DNA of 64,000 bases, taken from contig CAJNDS010002242.1 of NCBI GenBank assembly GCA_905221605.1, positions 56,001-120,000 on the forward strand, given 5' to 3'. The notes beneath the pieces were generated by a model. It searched no databases and was not told the origin of the DNA. It saw only the letters and a program-made list of their open reading frames with translations. Each line of letters starts with the position of its first letter. The stretch's first letter is position 1. The stretch comes from Symbiodinium natans. Taxonomy: Eukaryota; Sar; Dinophyceae; Suessiales; Symbiodiniaceae. This document shows positions 39,379 to 49,018 of the stretch, piece after piece. The translations under genes were made by a program, and so were the position numbers.

Positions 39379-39516
39379 GGTCCAAACGTGGTTTTTCTTG
39401 TGCCGTGAGGAAAGTTGGATCCTTGTGCATGTTAGCAAACAGCTTGAACCTGAGGCATGTTACGTCGCGCATCCGCCCATCCTGGCTTGCACGCTTTGGC
39501 GCGTGGGGTGGAGACC
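39379..39516 (+). CDS. putative long exon
   Basis: GGATTTAG precedes; VQTWFFLCREESWILVHVSK, QLEPEACYVAHPPILACTLW, RVGW; donor GTAAAC or stop TAA at 39518. 46 codons. Confidence 0.53.
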
Positions 39517-39587
39517 GTAAACCCTAAACCCTAAACCCTAAACCCTAAGCCCAAAAATCCCTATAACCCTAAAGCCTAAACCCCACA

Positions 39588-39651
39588 CCCGCGCGCTCGC
39601 GGCTTGTTCACGCATCCATGCCGGCATCGCGGTGGCGATGTCGATGCTTTA
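39588..39651 (+). CDS. putative exon
   Basis: RALAACSRIHAGIAVAMSML then TAG made by CTTTAGGG; edges uncertain. Confidence 0.35.
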
Positions 39652-39710
39652 GGGTTTATAGGTTTAGGGTTTAGGGTTTAGGATTTAGGGTTTAGGGTTG
39701 TACGGACAAG

Positions 39711-39799
39711 GGCCAGAGAATACCGACGACGGCCGTGAGTTCTTGAATCGGGAGGATGGCGCCCTCGTCTTTTGGTGTCCAAGGAGGACAAAACTCTAA
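39711..39799 (+). CDS. putative terminal exon
   Basis: CGGACAAG precedes; PENTDDGREFLNREDGALVF then WCPRRTKL and TAA. Confidence 0.52.
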
Positions 39800-39836
39800 A
39801 CCCTAAACCCTAAACCCTATAAACCCTAAACCTTAG

Positions 39837-39910
39837 GATCGGAGCTGCAACGGCTCGTGGATTTGAGATGCTGAGGCCACGGATCGACCTTGCTATTGAA
39901 CCCAAAATTC
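39837..39910 (+). CDS. putative exon
   Basis: ACCTTAG precedes; IGAATARGFEMLRPRIDLAI then EPKI; donor GTGGGT, at the edge of the element at 39915. Confidence 0.48.
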
Positions 39911-39914
39911 GTGG

Positions 39915-40050
39915 GTTTCCCTCTTCCCCTCCCACTAGACTACCCCCCTAGGTTCCCCTCTTAAATTACCTTAAGTAGGCTTAGTTGTCCCTAAATAGCC
40001 GTAATTATGGGGGGGGGGGAAACCTCAGGGCGGGAGTAGGGAACCCATGA
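39915..40050. mobile_element. C/G-rich inverted element, copy 1
   Basis: GTTTCCCTCTTCCCC... versus ...GGGGGGAAACC with CTTAGTTGTCCCTAAATAGC inside; related sequence at 53728-53815. Confidence 0.5.
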
Positions 40051-40126
40051 AAAATGAACCCTGAACCCTAGCAAGGAGCCCTATGCTCTGTCGCTTTTCT
40101 TTAACAAACATGTGTTTTATAACGGT

Positions 40127-40216
40127 TGGTGGTCTCTTCTGTTTTGTAGGGGGGTTCTTTATAAGGGTATCTAGGGGCTAGATTAAGGTACAAGGGTAAC
40201 AGATGAAGAGACCACA
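40127..40216. mobile_element. GTGGTCTCTTCTGTT element
   Basis: Ends GTGGTCTCTTCTGTT and AACAGATGAAGAGACCAC. Half of a relative (ATCTGTTACCCTTGTACCTTAA) lies at 26025-26060. Confidence 0.6.
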
Positions 40217-40325
40217 ACCCTAAAACCTAAACCCTTAAACCCCTAAACCCTAAACCCTAAACCCTAAACCCTGAATTGAAACACGTTCCTTAACTGAGGT
40301 GCCTGAGCTCCCTGGCTAGCCTTAG

Positions 40326-40351
40326 GCGCCCAGAAGAGGGAATACCGGGCA
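40326..40351 (+). CDS. putative small exon
   Basis: AGCCTTAG precedes, GTAAAC follows; AQKREYRA. Confidence 0.36.
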
Positions 40352-40442
40352 GTAAACCCTGAACCCTGAACCCTGAACCCTGAACCCTAAACCCTAAACC
40401 CTAAACCCTAAACCCTAAACCTTTTTTAGGGTTCGGGTTTAG

Positions 40443-40524
40443 GATACCTTGCGCCTGCGAGGCTCTGAGCGAGAGAAAGTTCACCTTAGACCAGGACGGG
40501 CCCGAGAGAACCTGCCCCGGAGGG
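40443..40524 (+). CDS. putative exon
   Basis: GGTTTAG precedes; IPCACEALSERKFTLDQDGP then ERTCPGG; donor GTGACA. Both edges lie in G-rich telomere-like DNA. Confidence 0.57.
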
Positions 40525-40577
40525 GTGACAAAGAGGAGGGGTTTAGGGTTTGGGGTGTAGGGTGGAAAGTTTAAGGT

Positions 40578-40675
40578 GTAGGGTTTAGGGTTTAGGGTTT
40601 AGGGTTTAGGGTTTAGGGTTTAGGGTTTAGGGTTTAGGGTTTAGGGTTTAGGGTTTAGGGTTTAGGGTTTAGGGT
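40578..40675. repeat. TTTAGGG array
   Basis: About 14 perfect units. Confidence 0.95.
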
Positions 40676-40706
40676 GTCGCGCGGCGCGCGCCTCTCTTCG
40701 CTTCAG

Positions 40707-40754
40707 ATTGAGAGGCACACCCTCTTGCCCTACCCGGACTATTCTCTTTTCGGG
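40707..40754 (+). CDS. putative exon
   Basis: TCGCTTCAG precedes; 16 codons IERHTLLPYPDYSLFG; donor GTATTG. Confidence 0.53.
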
Positions 40755-40848
40755 GTATTGAGTTCTACCCCCAAATGCCCTAAACCCTAAACCCTAAACG
40801 CCCTTAGCAAGGGGGTTGAAAGGGAGGCTTTCCTTGGGTTTTTTTCTG

Positions 40849-40880
40849 GGAGGTCTGGCATCTGAACCCAGACCTCCAAG
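40849..40880. repeat. hairpin GGAGGTCTGG...CCAGACCTCC
   Basis: Ten-base arms with a loop of about 9 bases. Confidence 0.7.
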
Positions 40881-40985
40881 GGAGGTGAGCCTCAACCCTA
40901 AGCCCTAAACCCTAAAGCCTTAACCACAAGCCCCTCAACACCTGATCTCGTAAGGGCCTTGGCCTTGGGCCCTGACCCTAACATA

Positions 40986-41090
40986 AGCTTAGCAGCTGAG
41001 TGAGTACATTTTACACTTTTGGGATACTATAATCCCCTACAGAACTGAAAGTGTACAATGTTTCGGGGCTTATGAACTCAGCAACTAAGT
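40986..41090. mobile_element. GCTGAGTGAGTACA element, copy 3
   Basis: Close match to the copy at 2611. Confidence 0.75.
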
Positions 41091-41197
41091 AAGAGTCCCT
41101 GGAGCCTTAGGGAACCGCAAGCCCTGTTTTAGGGATTCGGGTTAGGGTTTAGGGTTGAGGGTTTAGGGTTCAGGGTTCAGGGATTCGGGTGCGCCAG

Positions 41198-41272
41198 GGT
41201 TCCGTGGTCTCGCACGGCACGCGCCGCACTCGGGCTTTCGGCTGGTGCAGGATGTCAGATTCACCGATCATT
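41198..41272 (+). CDS. putative exon with consensus donor
   Basis: TGCGCCAG precedes, GTAAGC follows; 25 codons with GSVVSHGTRRTRAFGWCRMS. Confidence 0.57.
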
Positions 41273-41307
41273 GTAAGCCTAAACCCTATAACTCCTAAAC
41301 CCTAAAC

Positions 41308-41407
41308 CCCCTAAAAAAACAAACAATTGATATACTTCGTTCGTTCAGAAAGCTTAGCGTCATGAAAATTGCCTTGCGAAGTAGATGAATTGTTTGTTTT
41401 TGGGGGT
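41308..41407. mobile_element. CCTAAAAAAACAAACAATT element
   Basis: About 100 bp, ends CCCCCTAAAAAAACAAACAA and AATTGTTTGTTTTTGGGGG; sits between a CCCTAAA-like and a TTTAGGG array. Confidence 0.65.
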
Positions 41408-41500
41408 TTAGGGTTTAGGGTTTAGGGTTTAGGGTTTAGGGTTTAGGGGGCGTAAGGTTAAGGGCTTCGGTACGCTGGCTATCTGGCCGCCCTGGCATAG

Positions 41501-41588
41501 CCCCGGACCTAGCTCTGGAGCTGACAGTACGAGTAGTTCCAATCATAACCTAGCCCACCCGACGCCAGACAAGGATGCTTATTACGCC
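41501..41588 (+). CDS. putative exon
   Basis: GGCATAG precedes; PGPSSGADSTSSSNHNLAHP then TPDKDAYY; right edge enters CCCTAAA. Confidence 0.47.
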
Positions 41589-41692
41589 CCTAAACCCTAA
41601 ACCCTAAACCTAAACCCTAAACCCTAAACCCTAAACCCTGAACCCCACAACCCCAAGGGTTGAGGGCCTGAGGCGCCCTGAATGTGTGCCAG

Positions 41693-41747
41693 GAACTTTA
41701 AAGATGGGGCTGTTCAAGGGCTAAGGCACGCTTTGTCGGACTCTTGA
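41693..41747 (+). CDS. putative terminal exon
   Basis: GTGCCAG precedes; NFKDGAVQGLRHALSDS then TGA. Confidence 0.43.
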
Positions 41748-41878
41748 CACCCGTGTACGGTTTAGGGTTTAGGGTTCAGGGTTTAGGGTTTAGGTTTTAG
41801 GGTTTAGGGTCCCTATAGCTAAACCCTGAAGCCTTCAACCCCTTCAACCCCCTCAACCCCTTCAACTTTCGTCCACCC

Positions 41879-42016
41879 CTTAAACCCTAAACCCTTAAAC
41901 CCCCTAAACCCCTAAACCCCCTAAACCCCCTAAACCCCCTAAACCCCCTAAACCCCCTAAACCCCCTAAACCCCCTAAACCCCCTAAACCCCCTAAACCC
42001 CTAAACCCCTAAACCT
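41879..42016. repeat. CCCCCTAAA variant array
   Basis: About 13 units of an 8-9 bp variant (CCCCCTAAA). Confidence 0.92.
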
Positions 42017-42062
42017 TCAACCCTAAACCCTAAACCCTTATCCCTAAACAAACCCTTCTCAG

Positions 42063-42165
42063 CTACAACAAGCAAGGCTACAGACTAGGCGGACCTACGT
42101 CACTGCGCGCTCGGCGTCCGACGATGAACTCTCGGACACAGGGCTTAAACAAAAACAAGCTTTAA
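42063..42165 (+). CDS. putative terminal exon, frame uncertain
   Basis: CCCTTCTCAG precedes; YNKQGYRLGGPTSLRARRPT and onward to TAA. From 42084 another frame (TYVTARSASDDELSDTGLKQ) is open. Confidence 0.4.
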
Positions 42166-42673
42166 CCCTAAACCCTAAGCCCTAAGCCCTAAGCCCTGAA
42201 CGCTCGGCTTTGGGTTTATAGGGTTGAGGGTTTAGAGGGTTTGGGGGTTTGTGGAAAAAGGGCTTGCAGCGGCCCTCTTTGAGGTTTGGTGTTTTGGGTT
42301 TTAGGATGTTGGGTTCAGGGTTTAGGGTATAGGGTTTAGGGTTTAGGGTTTAGGGTTTTGGGTGTAGGGTTTAGGGTTTAGGGTTTAGGGTTTAGGGTTT
42401 AGGGAAACTTTGTGTCTAGGCCACAGGGATGCATGAAGTCCTAAGCCTAGGGGGGGGGGGGGTGTGCTTATGGGTTCCGTTACTCGAGTTGCAAAGTTGC
42501 TCTTGGGTCTAGAAACCCGAAGCCCTACGCCCTAAACCCTAAACCCTAAACCCTACACCCTACACCCTAAACCCTAAACTCTAAACCCTAAACCCTCAAC
42601 CCTAAACCCTAAACCCCACACCCTGAACCCTGAACCCTAAACCCTAAACCCTAAACCCTAAACTTACTTGAAG

Positions 42674-42747
42674 CCAACTCAGAGGACAAAAGCCCCGTGG
42701 ACTACCTCGAGCTGGACGACGACGAAGAAGAAGAGGAGGATGAGGAG
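42674..42747 (+). CDS. putative acidic exon
   Basis: CTTGAAG precedes, GAG|GTCCTT follows; NSEDKSPVDYLELDDDEEEE then EDEE. Confidence 0.57.
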
Positions 42748-42886
42748 GTCCTTGTTTTGCTATTGGGGCGCGGGGAGGGGGGGGGGGGGGTAGGGTTTAG
42801 GGTGTTTAGGGTTTAGGGTTTAGGGTTCAGGGTTCAGGGTTTAGGCTTTAGGGGAACCCTAATTAAACCCTAAACCCTAAACCCAG

Positions 42887-42916
42887 GTGATTCCACCCGC
42901 CAAAACGGTTCCAGAT
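42887..42916 (+). CDS. putative small exon
   Basis: AACCCAG precedes, GTAAAA follows; ten codons VIPPAKTVPD. Confidence 0.42.
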
Positions 42917-42970
42917 GTAAAACAACAACTAAACCCTAAACCATAAACCCTTAGACTCTAGAACCTACAG

Positions 42971-43013
42971 CTGCTGCCATACTGTCAGCCCGTCTTTCTC
43001 AGCTTTGTGAAAG
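42971..43013 (+). CDS. putative exon
   Basis: CCTACAG precedes; LLPYCQPVFLSFVK; donor GTTGGGG. Confidence 0.42.
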
Positions 43014-43110
43014 GTTGGGGTTCCCGGGGTACCACCACCGGCAAAACCCTAAACCCTAAACCCTAAAAACCCTAAACCCCAAACCCCCAAACCCTCAACT
43101 TCAAGTGTAG

Positions 43111-43177
43111 CTTGGCTATGGGCTGCGGAATGGATCTCGAGCTCTCAGATCTCTGATGCACAGCTTCAAGATTCAGG
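43111..43177 (+). CDS. putative exon
   Basis: AGTGTAG precedes; LGYGLRNGSRALRSLMHSFK then IQ; donor G|GTTTAGGG. Confidence 0.52.
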
Positions 43178-43250
43178 GTTTAGGGGTTATAGGGTTTAGG
43201 GTTTAGGGTTTAGGGGTTACAGGACTTCTGTGTTGCAAAAGCTTTCCCAG

Positions 43251-43268
43251 GAACCCGGACCCTTATTT
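43251..43268 (+). CDS. putative microexon
   Basis: GCTTTCCCAG precedes, GTAGGC follows; EPGPLF. Confidence 0.3.
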
Positions 43269-43367
43269 GTAGGCTGCAGGCGCGGGGGGGGGGGGGGGAT
43301 ACCCCCTTATTCTCCTCTCCTTCCCTAAGGGCGGGCCTCGAGTAAGTGGGGGGAGAGTCGTAAGCAG

Positions 43368-43451
43368 GCGAAGCGCCTACACAAGATGTCACGACCAGAA
43401 GTTGGCTTCGAACCTGAATATTGCGTGCATCGACTGTCCTTTCGACCTTGG
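43368..43451 (+). CDS. putative exon
   Basis: GTAAGCAG precedes; AKRLHKMSRPEVGFEPEYCV then HRLSFRPW; donor GTTTGT. The element at 43469 follows within the intron. Confidence 0.57.
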
Positions 43452-43468
43452 GTTTGTACCGCATCACC

Positions 43469-43607
43469 TACTTGGAGGTTCATGGTACTTTTTAACCACT
43501 TATAACTGTACTTAAACACATATTAGGGCACTTAAGGGGCTTATAAGTGTGTTATACGTTATAAGGACAGTTATAGGTGGTTAGAAACTACCATGAACCT
43601 CCAAGTA
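43469..43607. mobile_element. TACTTGGAGGTTCATGG element, copy 3
   Basis: Its right end CCTCCAAG could supply the acceptor AG for an exon starting at 43606. Confidence 0.85.
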
Positions 43608-43690
43608 CCCCCAACGATGGTTACAACCCCCCATCGAACACCGAAATGCTTCGGAGAGCTTTGAGACTCGGGGCCTTGTTGAGGAAAGCC
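43606..43690 (+). CDS. putative exon, frame uncertain
   Basis: Acceptor AG would come from the element ending at 43607. One frame gives PPIEHRNASESFETRGLVEE; two others are open as well. Confidence 0.3.
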
Positions 43691-43859
43691 TGAACCTGAA
43701 CCCTACGCCTAAAATTCCAAACCCTAAAACCCAAAACCCTAAACCCGAAACCCTAAACCCTAAACCCGACGCCCTAAACCCTAAACCAAAAATCCTAAAC
43801 TCCAAACCCCAAACCCTAAACCCTAAACCCTAAAACCCCGGATCAAGCCCCTGGTCCAG

Positions 43860-43945
43860 GTAAACCTCTGGGAGTCAGTTCGAGAGGCCTGGCCTGTGCA
43901 TGCAATGAAGACCCAGTGTCGGTCTCGGCATTGTAGCTCGCTTGG
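43860..43945 (+). CDS. putative exon
   Basis: CTGGTCCAG precedes; VNLWESVREAWPVHAMKTQC then RSRHCSSL; donor GG|GTTGAG. Confidence 0.57.
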
Positions 43946-44023
43946 GTTGAGGGTGTAGGGTTTATTGTTTAGGGATTTCGGGTTTAGGGTTTAGGGATTT
44001 AGGGTTCAGGGTTTAGGGTTTAG

Positions 44024-44123
44024 GCTCATGGGAGTTTTTGTTCGCGCATATGTCATTTCACTTAAAACAGAATCCCAAGCATTGCGCTGTAAGGGTGGTA
44101 TACTGCAGGGGAGCCTTGCATAA
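44024..44123 (+). CDS. putative exon with TTTAG acceptor
   Basis: GGTTTAG (last array unit) precedes; MGVFVRAYVISLKTESQALR then CKGGILQGSLA and TAA. Confidence 0.52.
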
Positions 44124-44151
44124 AACCCCAAAACACCTCCACCCCCTAAAC

Positions 44152-44274
44152 CCCAAACCCCAAACCCCAAACCCCAAACCCTAAACCCCAAACCCTAAAC
44201 CCTAAACCCTAAACCCTAAACCCTAAACCCTAAACCCTAAACCCTAAACCCTAAACCCTAAACCCTAAACCCTG
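44152..44274. repeat. CCCCAAA then CCCTAAA array
   Basis: Variant changes along the array from CCCCAAA to CCCTAAA. Confidence 0.95.
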
Positions 44275-44291
44275 ATCTGGAACATGTGCAG

Positions 44292-44349
44292 CTTCGGGAT
44301 GGACCCTAGAGTACAGAGGGTTTGGGCTGAAGCCATAAACTTGTTGTAG
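44292..44349 (+). CDS. putative terminal exon
   Basis: CATGTGCAG precedes; FGMDPRVQRVWAEAINLL then TAG. The frame is open upstream to 44276 (IWNMCS). Confidence 0.5.
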
Positions 44350-44736
44350 GCTTCAGGCTTTAGGAACTTGGTTTTAGGGCTTAGGGCTTAGGGCTTAGGG
44401 TTTAGGGTTTAGGGTTTAGGGTTTAGGGTTTAGTGTTTAGGGTTTAGGGAGTTTAGGGCTTAGGGTTTCAGGGAGTTTCGGGTTTAGGGTTTAGGGATTA
44501 GGGATTTAGGGACTTGTCCGGAAGATGGCTTAGGTCTTTGTGGCTTTCAGGGATGTCAGGGTTCACGGCTTGGAGCTTGCCGCTTTCAGGGTTTCGGGGT
44601 TCAGAGCCTCAAGGATCAGGGCCACAGCCTAAATCCTAAACCCTAAATCCTAAACCCCAAACCCTAGACCCTAAACCCTAAACCCTTCAGGGATTCAGGG
44701 CTTCAGGGCTGAGAGTTTAGGGTCTTCCCACGCCAG

Positions 44737-44805
44737 CTCGCGAGCGACCGGCGTGCACAAGGAACGGCAGCCCTTACCTTGGGTGCCCTCGGCACGCTTT
44801 ACGGG
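44737..44805 (+). CDS. putative exon
   Basis: CACGCCAG precedes; 23 codons with RRAQGTAALTLGALGTLYG; donor GGG|GTTTAGGG. Confidence 0.57.
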
Positions 44806-45087
44806 GTTTAGGGTTTAGGGTTTAGGGTTTAGGGTTTAGGGTTTAGGGTTTAGGATTAGGGTCTCGGGTTTAGGGTTATAGGGTTTAGGGTAGCGAAGCC
44901 GCTCCGGGCTGGAAGGGTTTATTTGGGCATAGGGTGCCAGGTTTATGTTGAGGGTGTATGGTTTAGGGTTTAGGCTCTTGGTAGGTTTCGGGGTTCCGGG
45001 TTCCGGGTTTATTTAGGGTTCGGGTTTAGGGTTCAGGGCTTCTAGGGGCTTCACTTGGCCGAAAGCCTAATCCCGGAAACCCTGCAG

Positions 45088-45164
45088 CCTGCAACCGTAC
45101 AGCCAACGCAAATCCCCAGCGCCCTCATAATCAGCGAAGCATCCCCACCCCTCAGCCTGAAGCC
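45088..45164 (+). CDS. putative exon, frame uncertain
   Basis: CCCTGCAG precedes; ATVQPTQIPSALIISEASPP; merges into CCCTAACCCTAT. Confidence 0.36.
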
Positions 45165-45324
45165 CCAACCCTAAACCCTAACCCTATAACCCTAGCCCTA
45201 TAACCCTATAACCCTATATCCTTATAACCCTATAGCCTATAACGCTATAACCCTATAACCCTATAACCCTATAACCCTATAACCCTATAACCCTAAATCC
45301 TAAACCCTAAACCCTATAACCCTA
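45162..45324. repeat. CCCTATAA variant array
   Basis: An 8-bp CCCTATAA unit is amplified about 15 times. Confidence 0.92.
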
Positions 45325-45356
45325 GGCTGGGTACTAGGTTCCAGAGATCCTTGAAG

Positions 45357-45417
45357 GGATCTTATAACGGACCTACACGTCCATGACGTGCGAGCGCCCG
45401 CGCAAGATCCGTCAGGG
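45357..45417 (+). CDS. putative exon
   Basis: CCTTGAAG precedes; 20 codons DLITDLHVHDVRAPAQDPSG; donor GTTCAG. Confidence 0.45.
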
Positions 45418-45481
45418 GTTCAGGGTTGAGGGTTTAGGGTTTTTCGTTGTTTGTTTTTTTCGATGTTGCTTTTTGACGAAG

Positions 45482-45559
45482 CTCAACAATGCGAAGCAAA
45501 ATCTAACGCAGAACTGGCGAAGCTCCGCGATCACCTCAGACCTGGGATCCCCAGACAGG
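45482..45559 (+). CDS. putative exon
   Basis: TTTTTGACGAAG precedes; QQCEAKSNAELAKLRDHLRP then GIPRQ; donor GTTCTA. The ATG-started ORF at 45383 is another frame. Confidence 0.57.
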
Positions 45560-45799
45560 GTTCTAGGGTTTGGGGTTTAGGGTTTAGGGTTCAGGGTTTG
45601 GGGTTTAGGGTTTAGGGGTACCGAACTTGGGGCCTTAACGTATTTTCTCTTTAGGGGCTTTGGGGCCCAAGAAGAAGCCCTGAACCCTAAAACCCTAAAC
45701 CCTAAACCCTAAACCCTAAAACCCTAAGCCTCATCAGGTACATGGACTCTCTCAGGGAATCTCCAGGTGCATATGTAGACTTTTGGTTCCGAGGTGCAG

Positions 45800-45856
45800 G
45801 CGATTAGGCGCTGTGACGAACAGATCTGTGCGCGAAAGATGCGTTGCCGGGACTAA
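45800..45856 (+). CDS. putative terminal exon
   Basis: GAGGTGCAG precedes; AIRRCDEQICARKMRCRD then TAA. Confidence 0.47.
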   Translation, partial: AIRRCDEQICARKMRCRD

Positions 45857-45948
45857 TTAGTCAAGTTATTTAGGGTTTAAGGTTTAGGGTTTAGGGTTTA
45901 GGGTCGTGGATGAGCTGCCAGATGCTTCTTTTGTGTTCACTGTTGCAG

Positions 45949-45990
45949 AAGTACCGTGCCCTGGAGCTAAACAGTTTCGGGAACCCCCGG
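45949..45990 (+). CDS. putative exon with strong acceptor
   Basis: TGTTCACTGTTGCAG precedes; 14 codons KYRALELNSFGNPR; donor GTCTCC or TAA two codons on. Confidence 0.53.
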
Positions 45991-46435
45991 GTCTCCTAAA
46001 CACCGAGGCTCCAAACTCTACAAGCTAAACCATAAACCAAAAAAACCCTAAACCCTAAACCCTAAACCCTAACCCCTAACCCCTAAACCCCTAAAACCCT
46101 AAAGCCTAAACCCTAAACCCTGTAACTGTAAGCTGGGACTTGCACTGGCAGTGTGCTCGCGTCCGCGCCTGGCCATTGGGATCGGGTAGTGGGCCACACC
46201 TGCAAGGTCATTGCTTACAGCCCTGCGCCATAAGGTAAGGTTTAGGCCTAGGACCCTCCGGGGCTTTCCCTAAACCCTGAACCCTAAACACCAAACCCTA
46301 AACCCTTAAACCCTAATTCCCCCTAAACCCTCAACCCCAAGCCCTAAACCCTAAACCTCAAGCCCTGGTGGGTTTACTGTTTTCAGCCTTCCTGCCTTGA
46401 CTCTAGAAGCTAAACCATAAACCAAAAATACCCCT

Positions 46436-46532
46436 AACCCTAAACCCTAAACCCTAAACCCTAAACCCTAAACCCTAAACCCTAAACCCTAAACCCTAAA
46501 CCCTAAACCCTAAACCCTAAACCCTAAACCCT
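46436..46532. repeat. CCCTAAA array upstream of RCC1-like gene 2
   Basis: About 14 units ending 34 bp before the ATG at 46566. Confidence 0.95.
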
Positions 46533-46565
46533 GACTCAGCAGTGGGCGTCGGAACGGGGCTTTTC

Positions 46566-48450
46566 ATGCCTCTGGTGCTTGAGGTGAGCCTGCTAAGTGG
46601 GAGGAGTGCTTCACTAGAAGTCGAGCCTTAGGGGTACTTGGAAAAAGGTTTTTAATTTTTTTTGGGGGTAACTGAAATTCCTCAGAAACAGCAAGAATTA
46701 TGGTTTTTGGGGTGCTATAATTTCCTAAGAAACCGCAAGAGCTTAGAATTTTTGCTGGGGGTTTCCAAGTTCAGTATAGGAACCGGAAGAGCTCGTGGAG
46801 ACCCTCAAAGCACGAGCGGAGAAGACTCTGGCGGTTGGCAAGGGCCGACTGGTGGGCTCCTCTGGAGACATTCTGGACGGAGCAGCCTCGGTTGAGGAAT
46901 CTGGGTCATGGTTTAGGGTTTCGGGTTCAGGGTTATGAATACTTAAACGCAATAAGGAACGAGCATGACTATGTTTTCATAGTCCCCCAACAATGGTGCA
47001 GGAATCTGGGCTGCAGAATGGCGACACGCTGACCTTGCACGTAAGCAGCGTTCGCGTTCTTGGCAACCACCATGCTTGTTCGGCCATTCTGGGCGATGGG
47101 TCTGTTGTGGCCTGGGGTGCAGCTGGCTTTGGTGGCGACAGCAGCGCTGTGCAAGCTGACCTGAAGGACGTGCAGCGGATGCAAACTACCGGCCAAGCTT
47201 TTGGAGGTGCTTTTGCTGCCATTCTGGGCGATGGGTCTGTTGTGACCTGGGGCCATGCTAACTACGGTGGCGACAGCAGACACGTTCAAGACCAGCTGAG
47301 GGACGTGCAGCAGATCCAATCCACCAACTCGGCTTTTGCTGCAATTCTGGGTGATGGGTCTGTTGTCACCTGGGGCTATGCTCACCGTGGCGGCGACAGC
47401 AGTGCCGTGCAAGACAGGTTGAAGGGCACGATGTGGATTCAAGCTAACAGGATGGCTTTTGCTGCCATTGTGGGAGATGGGTCTGTTGTGACTTGGGGAG
47501 ATGCTACGTATGGTGGTGACAGCAGTGGCGTGCAAGCTCAGCTAAAGGACGTGCAGCAGATTCAATCCACTGGCCTGGCTTTTGCTGCCATTCTGGGCGA
47601 TGGGTCTGTCGTGACCTGGGGAGATGCTTTGCACGGCGGGGACAGCAGCGATGTGCATAACCAGCTGAAGGACGTGCAGCAGATCCAAGCATCCCACACC
47701 GCTTTTGCTGCCATTCTGGGCGATGGGTCAGTTGTCACCTGGGGCCGAGGTGACTCTGGTGGCGACAGCAGTGCAGTGCAGCGCCAGTTGAAAGATGTGC
47801 GGCAGATCCAAGCTATTTGGTGGGCTTTTGCTGCCATTCTGGGCGATGGGTCTGTTGTGACTTGGGGAGATCCGGACTATGGTGGTGACAGCAGTGCTGT
47901 GCAAGATCAGCTGAAGGACGTGCAGCAGATCCAGGGTACCAGCTATGCTTTTGCTGCCATTCGGGGTGATGGGTCTGTTGTGACCTGGGGCTTTGCGAAC
48001 TACGGTAGCGACAGCAGACATGTTCAAGACCAACTGAAGGATGTGCAGCAGATCCAGGCTGCCCATTCGGCTTTTGCGGCCATTCTGGGTGATGGGTCTG
48101 TTGTCACCTGGGGTGATGCATCTTGTGGCGGCGACAGCAGCGCTGTGCAAGTTGACCTGAAGGATGTGCAGCGGATACAAACTACCGGCCAAACTGATGG
48201 AGGTGCTTTTGCTGCCATTCTGAGCGATGGGTCTGTTGTAACGTGGGGCTATCTTGGTGGTGGTGCCAGAAGTACAGTGCAAGAGCACACCACAGCAGTT
48301 GCTGAAGAACCGAAGCCACCTTCAACAAATCATCCGAAGAGCTTTGATTGTTGCTTTTGTTTCGTGCATTTCTTAGCTGCACCGGCCCGCGTGCACATGC
48401 CCCGCACATGGACGGCCTCTCAGACCACCCGACAGGTCGGCCCCGAATAA
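46566..48450 (+). CDS. UBL-RCC1-like repeat protein, gene 2 (3 exons)
   Basis: Proposed join 46566-46622, 46780-46896, 47002-48450; 1623 nt, 540 aa. Exon 1 gives MPLVLEVSLLSGRSASLEV, exon 2 EPEELVETLKARAEKTLAVG and onward, exon 3 ESGLQNGDTLTL plus ten RCC1-type repeats, matching gene 1 piece by piece. A GT donor at 46620 is a possible alternative for exon 1. Intron 2 (46897-47001) is bounded by an 11-bp direct repeat AGGAATCTGGG and contains TTTAGGG-like DNA. Repeats 1-3 resemble repeats 8-10 (SRHVQDQL and TTGQ-GGAFAA occur in both), suggesting internal duplication or conversion. The C-terminal 60 residues are unrelated to the repeats and contain a hydrophobic Cys-rich patch (CCFCFVHFLAAP). 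TAA at 48448; a G-run follows at once. Function beyond a UBL plus propeller scaffold is not known. Confidence 0.78.
46897..47001 (+). other. telomere-like intron with 11-bp direct repeats
   Basis: The intron position is fixed by alignment of gene 2 with gene 1, which has no interruption here. It begins GAATCTGGGTCATGG and is followed by GAATCTGGG again after GTGCAG, so AG|GA occurs at both junctions. It carries TTTAGGG-like sequence near its 5' side and a hairpin GACTATG-TTTT-CATAGTC at 46967-46984. Confidence 0.7.
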
Positions 48451-48696
48451 TGCTGTGCAGCAGAGCGCGGGGGGGGGGGGGGGGGGGAGGAGGGCATTTG
48501 TAGGTGTTTCTAACATAGAGATATCAGCCCCATTGAACCAAATTGGCCCCTCAAAACTTACGTTCAGAACCCAACACTTACAACTTTGTACGTTGCTATA
48601 GCACATTGCTTCTTCTTCGATACTTAGGTACCCTACGAACACGTAGGTTTTGGGTTCTCAATTAGGGTAAATCCTAAACCCCAGCCCTGCAACCCG

Positions 48697-48948
48697 TTAA
48701 TGTTGACTTCGCATTAATAACCCCCCCCCCCCTTCATTGATCAATCTCTCCGGCCAGGGCCTCCTCAATAATGTTCGCCTAAATCCTGGTAGGACGTACT
48801 ATCAGTTGTAGTATTAGGTAGTAGCACCACGCCCGTAAAAACCGGATTTCCCGGGTCGGATTTTATAATTGTGGCGGGTTACATTATTGTGTTCCGGGCA
48901 GCGGGATTTTATAATTGTAGCGGGCTTTATTAATGTCAAGTCAACATT
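48697..48948. mobile_element. TTAATGTTGACTTCG inverted-repeat element
   Basis: About 250 bp, ends TTAATGTTGACTTCGCATTA and TAATGTCAAGTCAACATTA, with a C-run near the left end. Ends 10 bp before the exon at 48959. Confidence 0.75.
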
Positions 48949-48958
48949 ACACCGCAAG

Positions 48959-49018
48959 AAACTGTTCTCTGCCGAGGTTCTCCCCCTCACCCCCTCCGAA
49001 TTGGAGAGAGGTCCAGGG
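48959..49018 (+). CDS. putative exon beside an inverted-repeat element
   Basis: ACCGCAAG precedes; 20 codons KLFSAEVLPLTPSELERGPG; donor GTTTTG. Starts 10 bp after the element at 48697-48948. Confidence 0.5.
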
